NCBI RefSeq assembly: GCF_000298235.1
Contig: NZ_BAHE01000060.1
Location: 1 to 55,759 of the forward strand
Direction: 5' to 3'
Length of the DNA: 55,759 nucleotides
Source of the DNA: Gordonia namibiensis NBRC 108229
GTDB lineage: Bacteria; Actinomycetota; Actinomycetes; Mycobacteriales; Mycobacteriaceae
Of the stretch, positions 34,150-42,362 are shown piece by piece. Made by a program: the position numbers and the translations under genes. Numbering within the stretch: the stretch's first letter is position 1; the number at the start of each line of letters is the position of its first letter. The notes under the pieces were generated by a model. That model was not told the origin of the DNA. It ran no database searches and saw only the letters and a program-made list of their open reading frames with translations.

Positions 34150-34181
34150 TATGTCTACGGATGTCGACAGACGTATTCATA
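34150..34181. promoter_or_regulatory. 32-bp hyphenated palindrome, likely GntR operator
   Basis: The pattern TATG..TACG..TGTCGACA..CGTA..CATA is symmetric about 34165/34166, with only the three pairs of spacer bases unmatched. It lies 73 bases before the operon start (34076) and 177 bases before the regulator start (34359), where an FCD-GntR regulator would be expected to bind and control both directions. Confidence 0.75.
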
Positions 34182-34358
34182 CGGCGTTACCATCGCCTGC
34201 GACAAGACTTCCGCGCAGCGTGAGCTTTTGTCGGCCGGGAACTTCGTGAAGCCGAGGTGCATCCGGTAGAAGCAGTGAACGACGAGGTCGACAGACCGCC
34301 CCGGCGGTGAGATGTCGCAGATGACACCATTGCCACGACCATCGCCATAGGAGGGCAT

Positions 34359-35075
34359 GTGCCACGAGAAGTTCTCGAGCCGGCGCCGGGTTCGGCCGCC
34401 GGCGAATCGAACGCCGATGCGGCGGGTGGGCGTGGTGCTCTGTATCAGGTGATCCGGCAGGAGATCCTCGCCGGCAACCCGCCCCCGGGTGGCGCACTGC
34501 AAGAAGTCGCGCTCAGCAACCGGCACGGTGTCTCCCGCGCGCCGGTGCGTGACGCCCTGTTGCGGCTCGAGGCGGAAGGTCTCGTCGAACGCGGCCCGCG
34601 CGGCGCGGTGGTCAGGGTTCGTACGCCCGAGGAGATCTACGACATCTACCAGGTGCGTATCGCTCTCGAGGCCGAGGCCGTGGAATCGGCGATCCGGCAC
34701 GCGACCGAGCTCGACTTCGCGAGGCTGACGCTCGTTCACGAGAATGCCGTCGCCGAAGCCGACCACGACCGTGCACGGCAGCTGCACCGGCGTTGGCATC
34801 GCGTCCTCGCTGCCGCCTCACGCAATGACACCATCTGTGAGGTGTTGGAGCGCTTGACCTCTCAGCTCGCAACCTACGAGACCCAGTCGCTGGCCGAGAC
34901 CGGAAACCTGTCCCACAGCCACGACGAGCATCTCCAGATCATCGACGCGATGCGGGCACGCGATGTCGCCGCGGCGCGCGACCTGATCACACGTCACCTG
35001 CAGCGGACGCGAGATGTTCGCGTCAAGGCCTTGCTGCACGTCGAGGACGAGTCCGAGGCCGCTTCGGCTGACTAG
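34359..35075 (+). CDS. GntR-family regulator, FCD type
   Basis: A 238-residue regulator. The N-terminal winged helix is ALYQVIRQEILAGNPPPGG, HGVSRAPVRDALLRLEAEGLVERGPRGAVVR; the C-terminal FCD domain includes YDIYQVRIALEAEAVESAI and SHDEHLQIIDAMRARDVAAARDLITRHL with the His/Asp residues that usually hold a metal and a carboxylate ligand. GTG at 34359 follows AGGAGGG. It is divergent from the six-gene operon and probably responds to an acid intermediate. Confidence 0.9.
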   Translation: MPREVLEPAPGSAAGESNADAAGGRGALYQVIRQEILAGNPPPGGALQEVALSNRHGVSRAPVRDALLRLEAEGLVERGPRGAVVRVRTPEEIYDIYQVRIALEAEAVESAIRHATELDFARLTLVHENAVAEADHDRARQLHRRWHRVLAAASRNDTICEVLERLTSQLATYETQSLAETGNLSHSHDEHLQIIDAMRARDVAAARDLITRHLQRTRDVRVKALLHVEDESEAASAD

Positions 35076-35099
35076 TGCGACTCGCCGGGGCCGCCGGGA

Positions 35100-36383
35100 T
35101 CAGCAGGACGGGCTACCCGGGAACGCCGGCACGCCGAGACCGCAACCGACCGCGGTCACCGCGCGGATTCGGGCCTCGGGATTGCGCCGCTCGAGCGCGG
35201 GAATCAGGCCGTTGGTGACCACCGTGGTCTTCGCTGCCGGGCTCGTGGCTGCCGGGTCCAGCACCCCGCGCTCACGGGCGAAGTTCACCAGCTCGTCGTA
35301 GACCATCGAGAGGGCTGCCTCGGTGGTGCGGTCCTCCGCAGCGAGATCGTGGAAGTCCACGCCGGTCTCGTATTCGTGGCGCACCGCGTGCGGTCCCTGA
35401 TTGCAGGCGCGATCGACCAGGTCGATGTCGAAGGCGCGGTGTCGCGGCGTCGGTGGCGTCATCGTGGCCCGGTCGGTGCACGTATGGTGCGAGATCCGGT
35501 CGCCGAGTGCGTGGATGTAGATGCCGATACGCGCGTTGGCCGACTGCTCACCGACGTAGGAGTCGAATCGCTCCGAGGTCACCCCGTCGGTGATGACCTG
35601 GCGGCCGGTCACGTTCTGGAAGGGGAGGGTGACCGGATAGGCGACGCTGTACTGGCCGGTGATCTGGGCCGGGTTGCGACCGCCGTAACACGTTGTTCCG
35701 GTGGAAAAGTCGCCGCGTGCGGTCCGGTCGGTGAAACCGCCGGTGCACAGGGGTGCGTCGCTGCCGGGGCCTTCCATGGCCCAGCGCCGGATGTGGGTGA
35801 GCATCACTTCGTGCCGCGGATCGTTCACGTTGGGTCGCAACCCGTTCGGTACCGGCGATCGAGGATCACGCATCGTCGGCAGCACGTGGAAGAGGAACCC
35901 GCCGGTGTTGAAGTGAGTGCGCACGAGGCCGCTGATGTCCCTGGTGGTCAACGCGGCTGCGTGCGGGACCTTGTTGCTGCGCATGTCACGGGGCGCGAAG
36001 GTACCGAGGTCGGTGGCCTCGCTGTAGGCGGCGATCCAATAGGCGTCCTGCAGCGAGAAGCCCACCTTGCGCGCCATGATGTACGTCGAATCCGTGTGCA
36101 CCAGACTGCGTCCGCCGAGCGGTTGCTGCAGCGTGTAGCCGTAACGGATGGCGCCGCGGATACCGCACAACGGATCGTCGCCGTTGTTCGGCGGGCAGGC
36201 GAACGGCAACGGTGCGCAGTTGTGGGGTGGTGCCCCTGGCGTGTAACAGATGTCCTCGGCGAAACCCCGGGCCGTCGGCGGTGAGGCCGCGATCAACGAC
36301 GTCGCGACAAGGACGAACGTCAGCGCGGAGACCGCGAGAGCGCGTGGCCAGAGCCGGATCTGGAAGCGACGGGTGAGGCGCAT
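35100..36383 (-). CDS. Exported protein of unknown function, HALGDRISHH motif
   Basis: A 427-residue protein. It has a signal peptide (RRFQIRLWPRALAVSALTFVLVATSLIAASPPTA). The mature part has YIMARKVGFSLQDAYWIAAYSEATD, IGIYIHALGDRISHHTCTD and RHEYETGVDFHDLA; the spaced His/Asp residues resemble the metal ligands of zinc-dependent phospholipase C / S1-P1 nuclease-like helical proteins. I infer a metal-dependent hydrolase but no family is certain. Nine or more cysteines suggest disulfides. ATG at 36383 follows AGGAGGG. Confidence 0.6.
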   Translation of the reverse strand: MRLTRRFQIRLWPRALAVSALTFVLVATSLIAASPPTARGFAEDICYTPGAPPHNCAPLPFACPPNNGDDPLCGIRGAIRYGYTLQQPLGGRSLVHTDSTYIMARKVGFSLQDAYWIAAYSEATDLGTFAPRDMRSNKVPHAAALTTRDISGLVRTHFNTGGFLFHVLPTMRDPRSPVPNGLRPNVNDPRHEVMLTHIRRWAMEGPGSDAPLCTGGFTDRTARGDFSTGTTCYGGRNPAQITGQYSVAYPVTLPFQNVTGRQVITDGVTSERFDSYVGEQSANARIGIYIHALGDRISHHTCTDRATMTPPTPRHRAFDIDLVDRACNQGPHAVRHEYETGVDFHDLAAEDRTTEAALSMVYDELVNFARERGVLDPAATSPAAKTTVVTNGLIPALERRNPEARIRAVTAVGCGLGVPAFPGSPSC

Positions 36384-36474
36384 GCTGATCCCTCCTGCAC
36401 GGATCAGCTCATCGTAGGTTGGGTTATGCCCGTGCACTGCAGCTTTCGGAAACTGGATCGAAAGGCGTCACGAA

Positions 36475-36612
36475 AATGCGCCCCTCGGAACCGCCCCCGA
36501 AATACGCCCTCCATGGCCGGACCGACAACACCATGTCGCCCGCGCCGCTCTGGAGGGTGCTTACCGGGGGTGCATTCCAGGGGCGCATTTCAGGGGCGCA
36601 TTCCGGTTGCAG
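36475..36612 (+). repeat. Dispersed long-hairpin element, copy B
   Basis: The left arm (AAATGCGCCCCT, CGGAACCGCCCCCG, AAATACGCCCTCC; 36475-36512) is the near-perfect reverse complement of the right arm (GGAGGGTGCTTACC, GGGGGTGCATTCC, AGGGGCGCATTT; 36552-36590 region), with a central loop of about 40 nt that has the GCCGGACC block also present in copy A. Right-flank units CAGGGG-GCATT repeat every 13 nt. It lies between a tetR stop and the start of the exported-protein gene. Confidence 0.75.
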
Positions 36613-36619
36613 CCGGGGG

Positions 36620-37255
36620 TCAGTCGAGCGGAAGACCCTGCTCGAGAAGGTCGATCGCACGCAGGGTTGTCTCGATCTGCAGGTCCACTGGGTTGTCGTC
36701 ACCTTCGGTCGCGAGCCGAAAGGTCACCCCGGCCACCGCGTCGAGGAACACGCCGAGGGCGAAGTCGTCGGCGTCGCGGCCGAGGTAGTCGGCTATGAGC
36801 TGCCGCATCCCGGTCATCATCCGCTCGGACTCGGCCTGAAAGGTCTTCTGCAGCAGGGGTTCCGACCGGATCAGTTGCATCCGAAGCGGATTGCCGACCC
36901 ACGGGTCGTCGACGGTGAGTCGGTGGAGTTCGGTGAACAGCCGCCGGATGAGGTCGAAGTGACCGAGTCCGGGTGGCATCGATTCGACGATGGCGCGCGC
37001 CTCGGACTCGAAATGTTCTCCGCCGACCACCACCTGTTCCTTGGTGGGGAAGTAGCGGAAGAAGGTCGTGTGGGAGACGCCGGCGGTCTCGGCGATCTGC
37101 TCGACGGTCGTCTTCGCGTAACCCTGTTCGGCGATGAGATGCAGGGCTGCCTCGCGGATGGCGTTGCGGGTGCGCATCTTCTGTTGCTCGCGCAACCCGG
37201 GCCGACGCCCCGGGCGGTTGCCCGGGGCGTCGGTGGTGGGTGGTGCGGTGGACAC
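36620..37255 (-). CDS. TetR-family regulator of the MmpL transporter
   Basis: A 211-residue regulator with HTH region RNAIREAALHLIAEQGYAKTTVEQIAETAGVSHTTFFRYFPTKEQVV and a C-terminal all-helical domain of the MftR-like acyl-group type. GTG at 37255 is two bases after the mmpL stop, so the pair is one transcript and the regulator likely binds the palindromes upstream of mmpL. Confidence 0.88.
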   Translation of the reverse strand: MSTAPPTTDAPGNRPGRRPGLREQQKMRTRNAIREAALHLIAEQGYAKTTVEQIAETAGVSHTTFFRYFPTKEQVVVGGEHFESEARAIVESMPPGLGHFDLIRRLFTELHRLTVDDPWVGNPLRMQLIRSEPLLQKTFQAESERMMTGMRQLIADYLGRDADDFALGVFLDAVAGVTFRLATEGDDNPVDLQIETTLRAIDLLEQGLPLD

Positions 37256-37257
37256 GG

Positions 37258-39474
37258 TCAGCTCGCCGGTACCGGCGTCTTCTCGTCGTCCGGGTCCGGG
37301 AGTCCGCGGTGGCGGACTGCTTCGCCCTCGATGTCGAAGTTGATGACGAGCTTGTCGAGCCAGCGCGGCAGGGTCCAGGCGCGGTCGCCGAGAAGGGCGA
37401 TGACGGCCGGGACGACCAGCATGCGGATCACGAAGGCGTCGAACAGGACTGCCGAGGCGAGGGCGAAGCCCATCATCTTGGCCGTCGTCTCCGGCGACAG
37501 CATGAACGCGGCAAAGACGCTGATCATGATGATCGCCGCGGAGGTCACCACGCGGGCGCCGTGCCGGTAACCCGCGACGATGGCCTCCTTGGCGGTCATG
37601 CCGTGGATGTACTCCTCGCGCATTCGGGTCACCAGGAACACCTGGTAGTCCATTGCGAGGCCGAAGACAACGCCGATCAGGAAGATCGGCAGGAACGAGA
37701 TGATCGGCTGGGTGTTCGTGATGATCCCGAGCCAGCCCTCCTGGAAGATCGCGACGGTGATGCCGAAGGTCGCGAGCACCGAGAAGATGAAGCCGACCGT
37801 GCCGACCAGCGGCACCCAGAGCGAGCGGAAGACGCCGATCATGATCAGGAACGCGAGGCCGACGACCACGATCAGGTAGGGGATCAGAGCGTCGTCGAGC
37901 TTCTGCGAGAGGTCCGACATGATCGCGGTCTGTCCGCCGACGTGCAGCTCGGCGCCTTCCTTGTCGACGGTCGGCGAGTACGCGCGGATGTTGTCCATCA
38001 GCGTGTGCGTCGCCGCGGACGAAGGTGCGCTCTTCGGTGTCACGGTGATGAGCGCGGTGTTGCCGTTCTGTCCGCCCTCGTTGCCGATCCAGGTGAGGGT
38101 TTCGGGGTTGACGACGTCCTTCAGGCCGGCGATGTGCTTGACGGCCTCGTTGGCGACGGGTGCGATCGGGGCGTCGTCGTCGTGCAGGACGACGAGCAGC
38201 GGGCCGTTGATGCCCTCACCGAATCCCTTGCTCAGCAACGCCTGTGCCGGTGCCTCGTCCTCGGTCGACAGCGACAGGCCCAGCTCCATCTTGGTGGCCG
38301 GGATGGCCGCCGCGGCGAGAGCGAGCAGGCCGATGACGATGAACGGGATCGGGGCCTTGACAACGGTGCGGCCCAGGCGGACTCCCAGGGTGTCGCCGGA
38401 CTCGGCTTGCTCGGCGTGCTTGATCCACGGGATCTTCGGGCGGAAGGCGAAACGACCGAACGCGCCGAGGAGGGCAGGGATGAGCGTGAGTGCGGCGGAG
38501 ACGGCGATGAAGATCGCGACGGCGGCGCCGGCACCCATCTGGGTGATGATCGGGATGCCGATGACAACGAGGGCGACGACCGCGATGATGACCGTGAGAC
38601 CGGCGAACACGACCGCGGATCCCGCCGTGCCGACCGCGCGGCCGGCGGCATCGGCCGCATCACCACCTCGGTTCAGTTCGGCTCGGTACCGGGACACGAT
38701 GAAGAGCGCGTAGTCGATGGACACCGCGATGCCGAGCATCGTGACGATGGCGGTGGCGGACTGGTTGATCGAGAGCAGCTCTGCCGAGAGCGTGAGCAGC
38801 ATGATGGTGATCGCGACGCCGACGATGGCGGTGACCAGCGGGATGAATGCGGCGATCAGAGCGCCGAAGGCGACGATCATGACCACGAAGGCGATGGCGA
38901 AGCCGATCAGCTCGGCGGCGCCGCCCTGATCCATGACCTGCATCAGCGCGCCGGTGGCCTCGACCTGTAGGCCGTTGCCGCGATTCTCGTCGAGGATCTT
39001 GACGAGCTCTTCTTTGTTCTCGGCCGTCAGGTCCATGACCGTGATGTTCTGACGGACCTGGATGAGACCGACGCGACCGTTGTCACCGAGGACCGACGGG
39101 GCGATCGCCGGGTCGACGGCGGCGGCCACGACCGGGTTCACCACGGTCTCCGGCGCGATGACATCGGGCAGTGTGCGCAGATCCTCGGCCAGCTTGTTGA
39201 TCTGGTCGGTGTGGTTCTGCAGGCCGTCGTCCGCGGCGACGAGGATGCTCGTGGAGGCGCGCTCCTGCTCCTTCATGACCTGCGGGAAGTACTCCTGGAC
39301 CTGCTCGGTGGCTGTGCCGGAGTCGGTTCCGGGAAGGCTGAAGTCCTGGGCGAATTTCGGCTGGAGAACGCCGACGAGTGAGACGACCGCGATCATCGCG
39401 GCCAGCCAGGCCGCGATGACGGCCCATTTGTGCCGGAAGGAGAAACTCCCCAGCCTGAACAGAAGCGACGCCAT
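37258..39474 (-). CDS. MmpL-family RND transporter
   Basis: A 738-residue membrane protein with the two-fold RND/MmpL plan: helix 1 (WAVIAAWLAAMIAVVSLVGVL), first periplasmic loop (to about 175), helices 2-6, second loop (about 390-510) and helices 8-12. The GIAVSIDYALFIVSRYR segment, with the proton-relay Asp-Tyr pair, and the matching FGLAMDYQVFLVTRMREEY segment in the second half are conserved. MmpL proteins of this short kind export lipids or drugs. ATG at 39474 has AAAGGG upstream; the longer frame to 39555 has no coding character and holds the operator region. Confidence 0.92.
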   Translation of the reverse strand: MASLLFRLGSFSFRHKWAVIAAWLAAMIAVVSLVGVLQPKFAQDFSLPGTDSGTATEQVQEYFPQVMKEQERASTSILVAADDGLQNHTDQINKLAEDLRTLPDVIAPETVVNPVVAAAVDPAIAPSVLGDNGRVGLIQVRQNITVMDLTAENKEELVKILDENRGNGLQVEATGALMQVMDQGGAAELIGFAIAFVVMIVAFGALIAAFIPLVTAIVGVAITIMLLTLSAELLSINQSATAIVTMLGIAVSIDYALFIVSRYRAELNRGGDAADAAGRAVGTAGSAVVFAGLTVIIAVVALVVIGIPIITQMGAGAAVAIFIAVSAALTLIPALLGAFGRFAFRPKIPWIKHAEQAESGDTLGVRLGRTVVKAPIPFIVIGLLALAAAAIPATKMELGLSLSTEDEAPAQALLSKGFGEGINGPLLVVLHDDDAPIAPVANEAVKHIAGLKDVVNPETLTWIGNEGGQNGNTALITVTPKSAPSSAATHTLMDNIRAYSPTVDKEGAELHVGGQTAIMSDLSQKLDDALIPYLIVVVGLAFLIMIGVFRSLWVPLVGTVGFIFSVLATFGITVAIFQEGWLGIITNTQPIISFLPIFLIGVVFGLAMDYQVFLVTRMREEYIHGMTAKEAIVAGYRHGARVVTSAAIIMISVFAAFMLSPETTAKMMGFALASAVLFDAFVIRMLVVPAVIALLGDRAWTLPRWLDKLVINFDIEGEAVRHRGLPDPDDEKTPVPAS

Positions 39475-39558
39475 GGCGTGTGAACCCTTTCGGTTTTCGA
39501 GCGCAGGGCCGGCGCCGGCGCCGACCGTTGATGCGACATGCGACGGTCGCGCCACATG

Positions 39559-39587
39559 TGTTAGTGACTAACACTAGTTACTGAGTA
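39559..39587. promoter_or_regulatory. Twin palindromes upstream of mmpL (TetR operator)
   Basis: TGTTAGTGACTAACA (39559-39573) is a perfect 15-bp palindrome, and TACTGAGTA (39579-39587) is a second one centred 17 bases away. They lie 85-113 bases before the mmpL start and are the likely binding sites of the TetR regulator encoded downstream. A related half-site GTTAGTCAC is found near 39646. The remaining 39588-39763 gap shows no gene. Confidence 0.7.
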
Positions 39588-39763
39588 CCACTTTCGCACT
39601 GGTCCCCGATTCCGGCGCGATGACAAGCGTGACCTGCACGCTTCCGTTAGTCACGCGAATTAGAGTGAAATCTGTGACAAAGTTCCGCAAATCGGACACA
39701 CGGACGCGGTGGCGATCACCGGCGCGGTGTCTGTGTGGTGGTGGGTCGACGGTTGCGGACCGG

Positions 39764-41698
39764 TCAGCGCACCGGGACCGGGGCCGCGGCACCGACCAGG
39801 GCGACGATGTGGAGTCCGCCGGGGTTGGTCTGGAGCGGGACCTCTTTCCAGTTGTTCGTCGTCCAGACATTGCCCGCGGGGTCGACGATGATGCCGGTGC
39901 TGCGCGCCAGCCCGTCGAAGAAGTAGCCGGTCACGTCCGGGGAGATGGCGTCGCCGGTGCGCTTGCCGGGCGGGCAGGTGGCGGCGTTCGCGCCGCAGAA
40001 CTTCGAGACGCGCTTACCGGCGAAGTTGCCGACCCAGACGTTGCCGTCGCCGTCGGTTGTGATGCCCCACGGGATCGTGATGCCGCCACCGCGCAGCGGC
40101 CCGACGAGGGTTTTGCCCGTCGGGCCGAGAGCGGACACGGAACCGAATGATCCCGTGCCGGTGGGACGGTCGGGGCACGGCAGGGTGATCACCCCGGAGT
40201 TCGCGATCCACACGTTGCCGCGGGCATCGGTGGCCAGGCCCAGCGGATTGTCGACGTGGGGTCCGGTGATCGGGGTGCGCAACGGTCGCCCGGATCGATC
40301 GAGCATCGCGATCGAACTGCTCTGCAGGCCACTGACGAAGAGAGCTCGGCCGTTGTCGACGAGATGGAAGGGTTGCTTGACGTCGACCTTGATGTTGCGG
40401 GCCCGGCTCGGGTCGCCGTCGGGGAAGACGGTCAGCGAGTTGGTGGCGCAGTTGGTGGTCCACACCGATCCGGTGCGGTCGGTGGTCATGCCCTGCGGCC
40501 AGCTGATCGACCCCTGTGTGAATCCGGCGGGCGGAGAGAGGGCTTCACCCTGTGCGCTGAACTTCGACATCGAGTTGTGCGGCGGCTGGCGGTCGGCGGG
40601 GCAGCCCGGTTCCGGTGCGGCGAAGCCGTAGTTGCTGACCCAGATGTCGCCGGAGTGGTCCCGGGTGATGCCGTAACCGGCGCCGCTGAGGCCGCCGCCG
40701 GTGATGGGGCGTCCGCCGACGAGTGTGCCGTCGGGCCCGAAGCGGAAGAGATACTTGCTGCCGCACACCGGGGTTCGCGGATCGGCGTTGTACTCGTAGT
40801 TCGCGTTGACCCAGATGTCGCCGCCCTCGCCGATGACGAAGTTGCCCGGGCCGGCGAGTAGCCCACCGCCGCCGTCGAATCGGAGCGCCAGTGTCCAGGC
40901 GGCGGGAGGGAGCGGAAGCGCGCCGGGTCGAGCGGGTCTGCGCAGCGCGACGCCGAACAGCCCGGCAGGGTTGTGCTCCGGGCTCTTCGCCATGTTGGCC
41001 ATCGCCTCGACCATGTTCGACGGTCGGCCGCTCAGCGGGGTCGTCGTCGCGGATCGGAGGGCGGCGCATCCCTCGGCCGACGACGTGCAGGCGGCAAGCG
41101 CATTGGACAGCGAGAGGAAGGCGGCCTGGGTCGACGTCTGTGCGCCGTTCGGTGCGGAGGCGAGGGTGGAACCGATCCGGCCACTGGTCGGGTCGGCGAG
41201 GTTGCCGGCCATCGACGCCGCATTGCGCACTCCCGGTGCCCGTCCGCTGATGCGAGTGTCGTCGACGAACTGTGCCATGGCGTAACCCGTTGCGACGGTG
41301 GTCAGCTCGTTCACGGTCAGGCGGGAGGGCAGGGTCGGTGAGATGGTGGCGAGGGTCGTGAACGAATTCGGTTGTCCCGCCGGGGTGGCCGTCACGTAGA
41401 AGGCCTCGTCCGCGCTGGGCTGTGCGGTGGGTCGGAGAGTGAAGCGACCGGATCGGTCCGACCGCGCGACCCCCGCACTGCGTGCCGTCGACGAGTCGGT
41501 CCCGGTGATCCAGGCGCGCACATCCCATGCCCGTGCGGGACCGTCGGCGGCCACCGCGCCGGAGACCGACGGGGTCGGGGCCGCGGGTGTGGGACCGGCT
41601 CCGGAGAAGCACAGGGGTCCGACGAGGCCGATTGCAGCAGCCACTGCGATCACCGTCCGACGGTGGTGGTTTCGACGCGGCACCTCTGGTCTCCTCAC
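39764..41698 (-). CDS. Exported NHL/Vgb-type beta-propeller protein
   Basis: A 644-residue protein with a signal peptide (HHRRTVIAVAAAIGLVGPLCFSGAGPTPAAP), an N-terminal domain of about 230 residues (Ig-like opening plus helical segment) and a C-terminal propeller whose blades repeat the G-IWV-N / G-VW-TN pattern: GEGGDIWVNANY, RDHSGDIWVSNYG, DRTGSVWTTNC, DARGNVWIANSG, DGDGNVWVGNF, DPAGNVWTTNNW. Six blades are countable. Propellers of this kind are lyases or binding scaffolds; no catalytic call is possible. GTG at 41698 puts the signal peptide at the N-terminus. Confidence 0.78.
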   Translation of the reverse strand: MRRPEVPRRNHHRRTVIAVAAAIGLVGPLCFSGAGPTPAAPTPSVSGAVAADGPARAWDVRAWITGTDSSTARSAGVARSDRSGRFTLRPTAQPSADEAFYVTATPAGQPNSFTTLATISPTLPSRLTVNELTTVATGYAMAQFVDDTRISGRAPGVRNAASMAGNLADPTSGRIGSTLASAPNGAQTSTQAAFLSLSNALAACTSSAEGCAALRSATTTPLSGRPSNMVEAMANMAKSPEHNPAGLFGVALRRPARPGALPLPPAAWTLALRFDGGGGLLAGPGNFVIGEGGDIWVNANYEYNADPRTPVCGSKYLFRFGPDGTLVGGRPITGGGLSGAGYGITRDHSGDIWVSNYGFAAPEPGCPADRQPPHNSMSKFSAQGEALSPPAGFTQGSISWPQGMTTDRTGSVWTTNCATNSLTVFPDGDPSRARNIKVDVKQPFHLVDNGRALFVSGLQSSSIAMLDRSGRPLRTPITGPHVDNPLGLATDARGNVWIANSGVITLPCPDRPTGTGSFGSVSALGPTGKTLVGPLRGGGITIPWGITTDGDGNVWVGNFAGKRVSKFCGANAATCPPGKRTGDAISPDVTGYFFDGLARSTGIIVDPAGNVWTTNNWKEVPLQTNPGGLHIVALVGAAAPVPVR

Positions 41699-41928
41699 GC
41701 GGGATTCACCCTGGGTGGGTTCGCTGGGAGGATAACGAAGATGGATCGGTGAAGTTCGCGAAACGGTCACACCAGAGGTCTACGTCCACTGCGTCGGTGA
41801 ATCCCCGGGCGCCTGTGGGCATTGCGAGGGCCGAGACGGTCTGTGACGGCGGAACGCGGGATGGCAACGGCGTGCTGTCGGTTCCCTGAGCGGGGCTGGG
41901 GCGGGGCTGGGCTTCTCTGGCCGACAGG

Positions 41929-42330
41929 TCAGGCCTCGGGGTTCTCGGCTTCCTCGCGGTCCCGGCGACGATCCTCGTGGAGGGACTTGACGCGTCGTTC
42001 CTCGCGGCGGACCTCCACCTGCGTGGCGCGCTCGGCGGCGAGCCACTCGGGCATCTCGGCGAGTAGGTCGTTGATCTGCGCAGTGGTCAGCGCCTCGGTG
42101 ATCCCGTTGCGGACCAGCGCCGAGTTGGAGACACCGAGCTTGGCCGCGACCAGGTTCTTCGGGTGCGGTCCCTCGGCGCGGAGGGTCTTCAGCCACTCCG
42201 GCGGATCGGCCTGAAGGGCGGCGAGCTCGGCGCGCGTGATGGAACCCTCGCGGAACTCCGCGGGGGTCGCCGGCAGGTACACGTCCAGCTTCTTGGCGGC
42301 GGTGGCCGGTTTCATCGACTGCGAACTCAT
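41929..42330 (-). CDS. DUF5997-family protein
   Basis: A 133-residue protein found next to a LysR-substrate-domain gene in Mycobacteriales. It opens MKPATAAKKLDVYLPATPAEFREG and has EWLKTLRAEGPHPKNLVAAKLGVSNSALVRNGI, which looks like a DNA-binding helical segment, and ends with a strongly charged helix (RREERRVKSLHEDRRRDREE). ATG at 42330. It is divergent from the next gene with 32 bases between starts. Function unknown. Confidence 0.72.
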   Translation of the reverse strand: MSSQSMKPATAAKKLDVYLPATPAEFREGSITRAELAALQADPPEWLKTLRAEGPHPKNLVAAKLGVSNSALVRNGITEALTTAQINDLLAEMPEWLAAERATQVEVRREERRVKSLHEDRRRDREEAENPEA

Positions 42331-42362
42331 TGCCCCAGGGTATCGGGCGGTAGCCTTTGGTC

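Noticed and set aside
37240..38970. Plus-strand frame of 576 codons opposite mmpL
   Set aside because: Same type of antisense artefact; no hydrophobic core, no motif.
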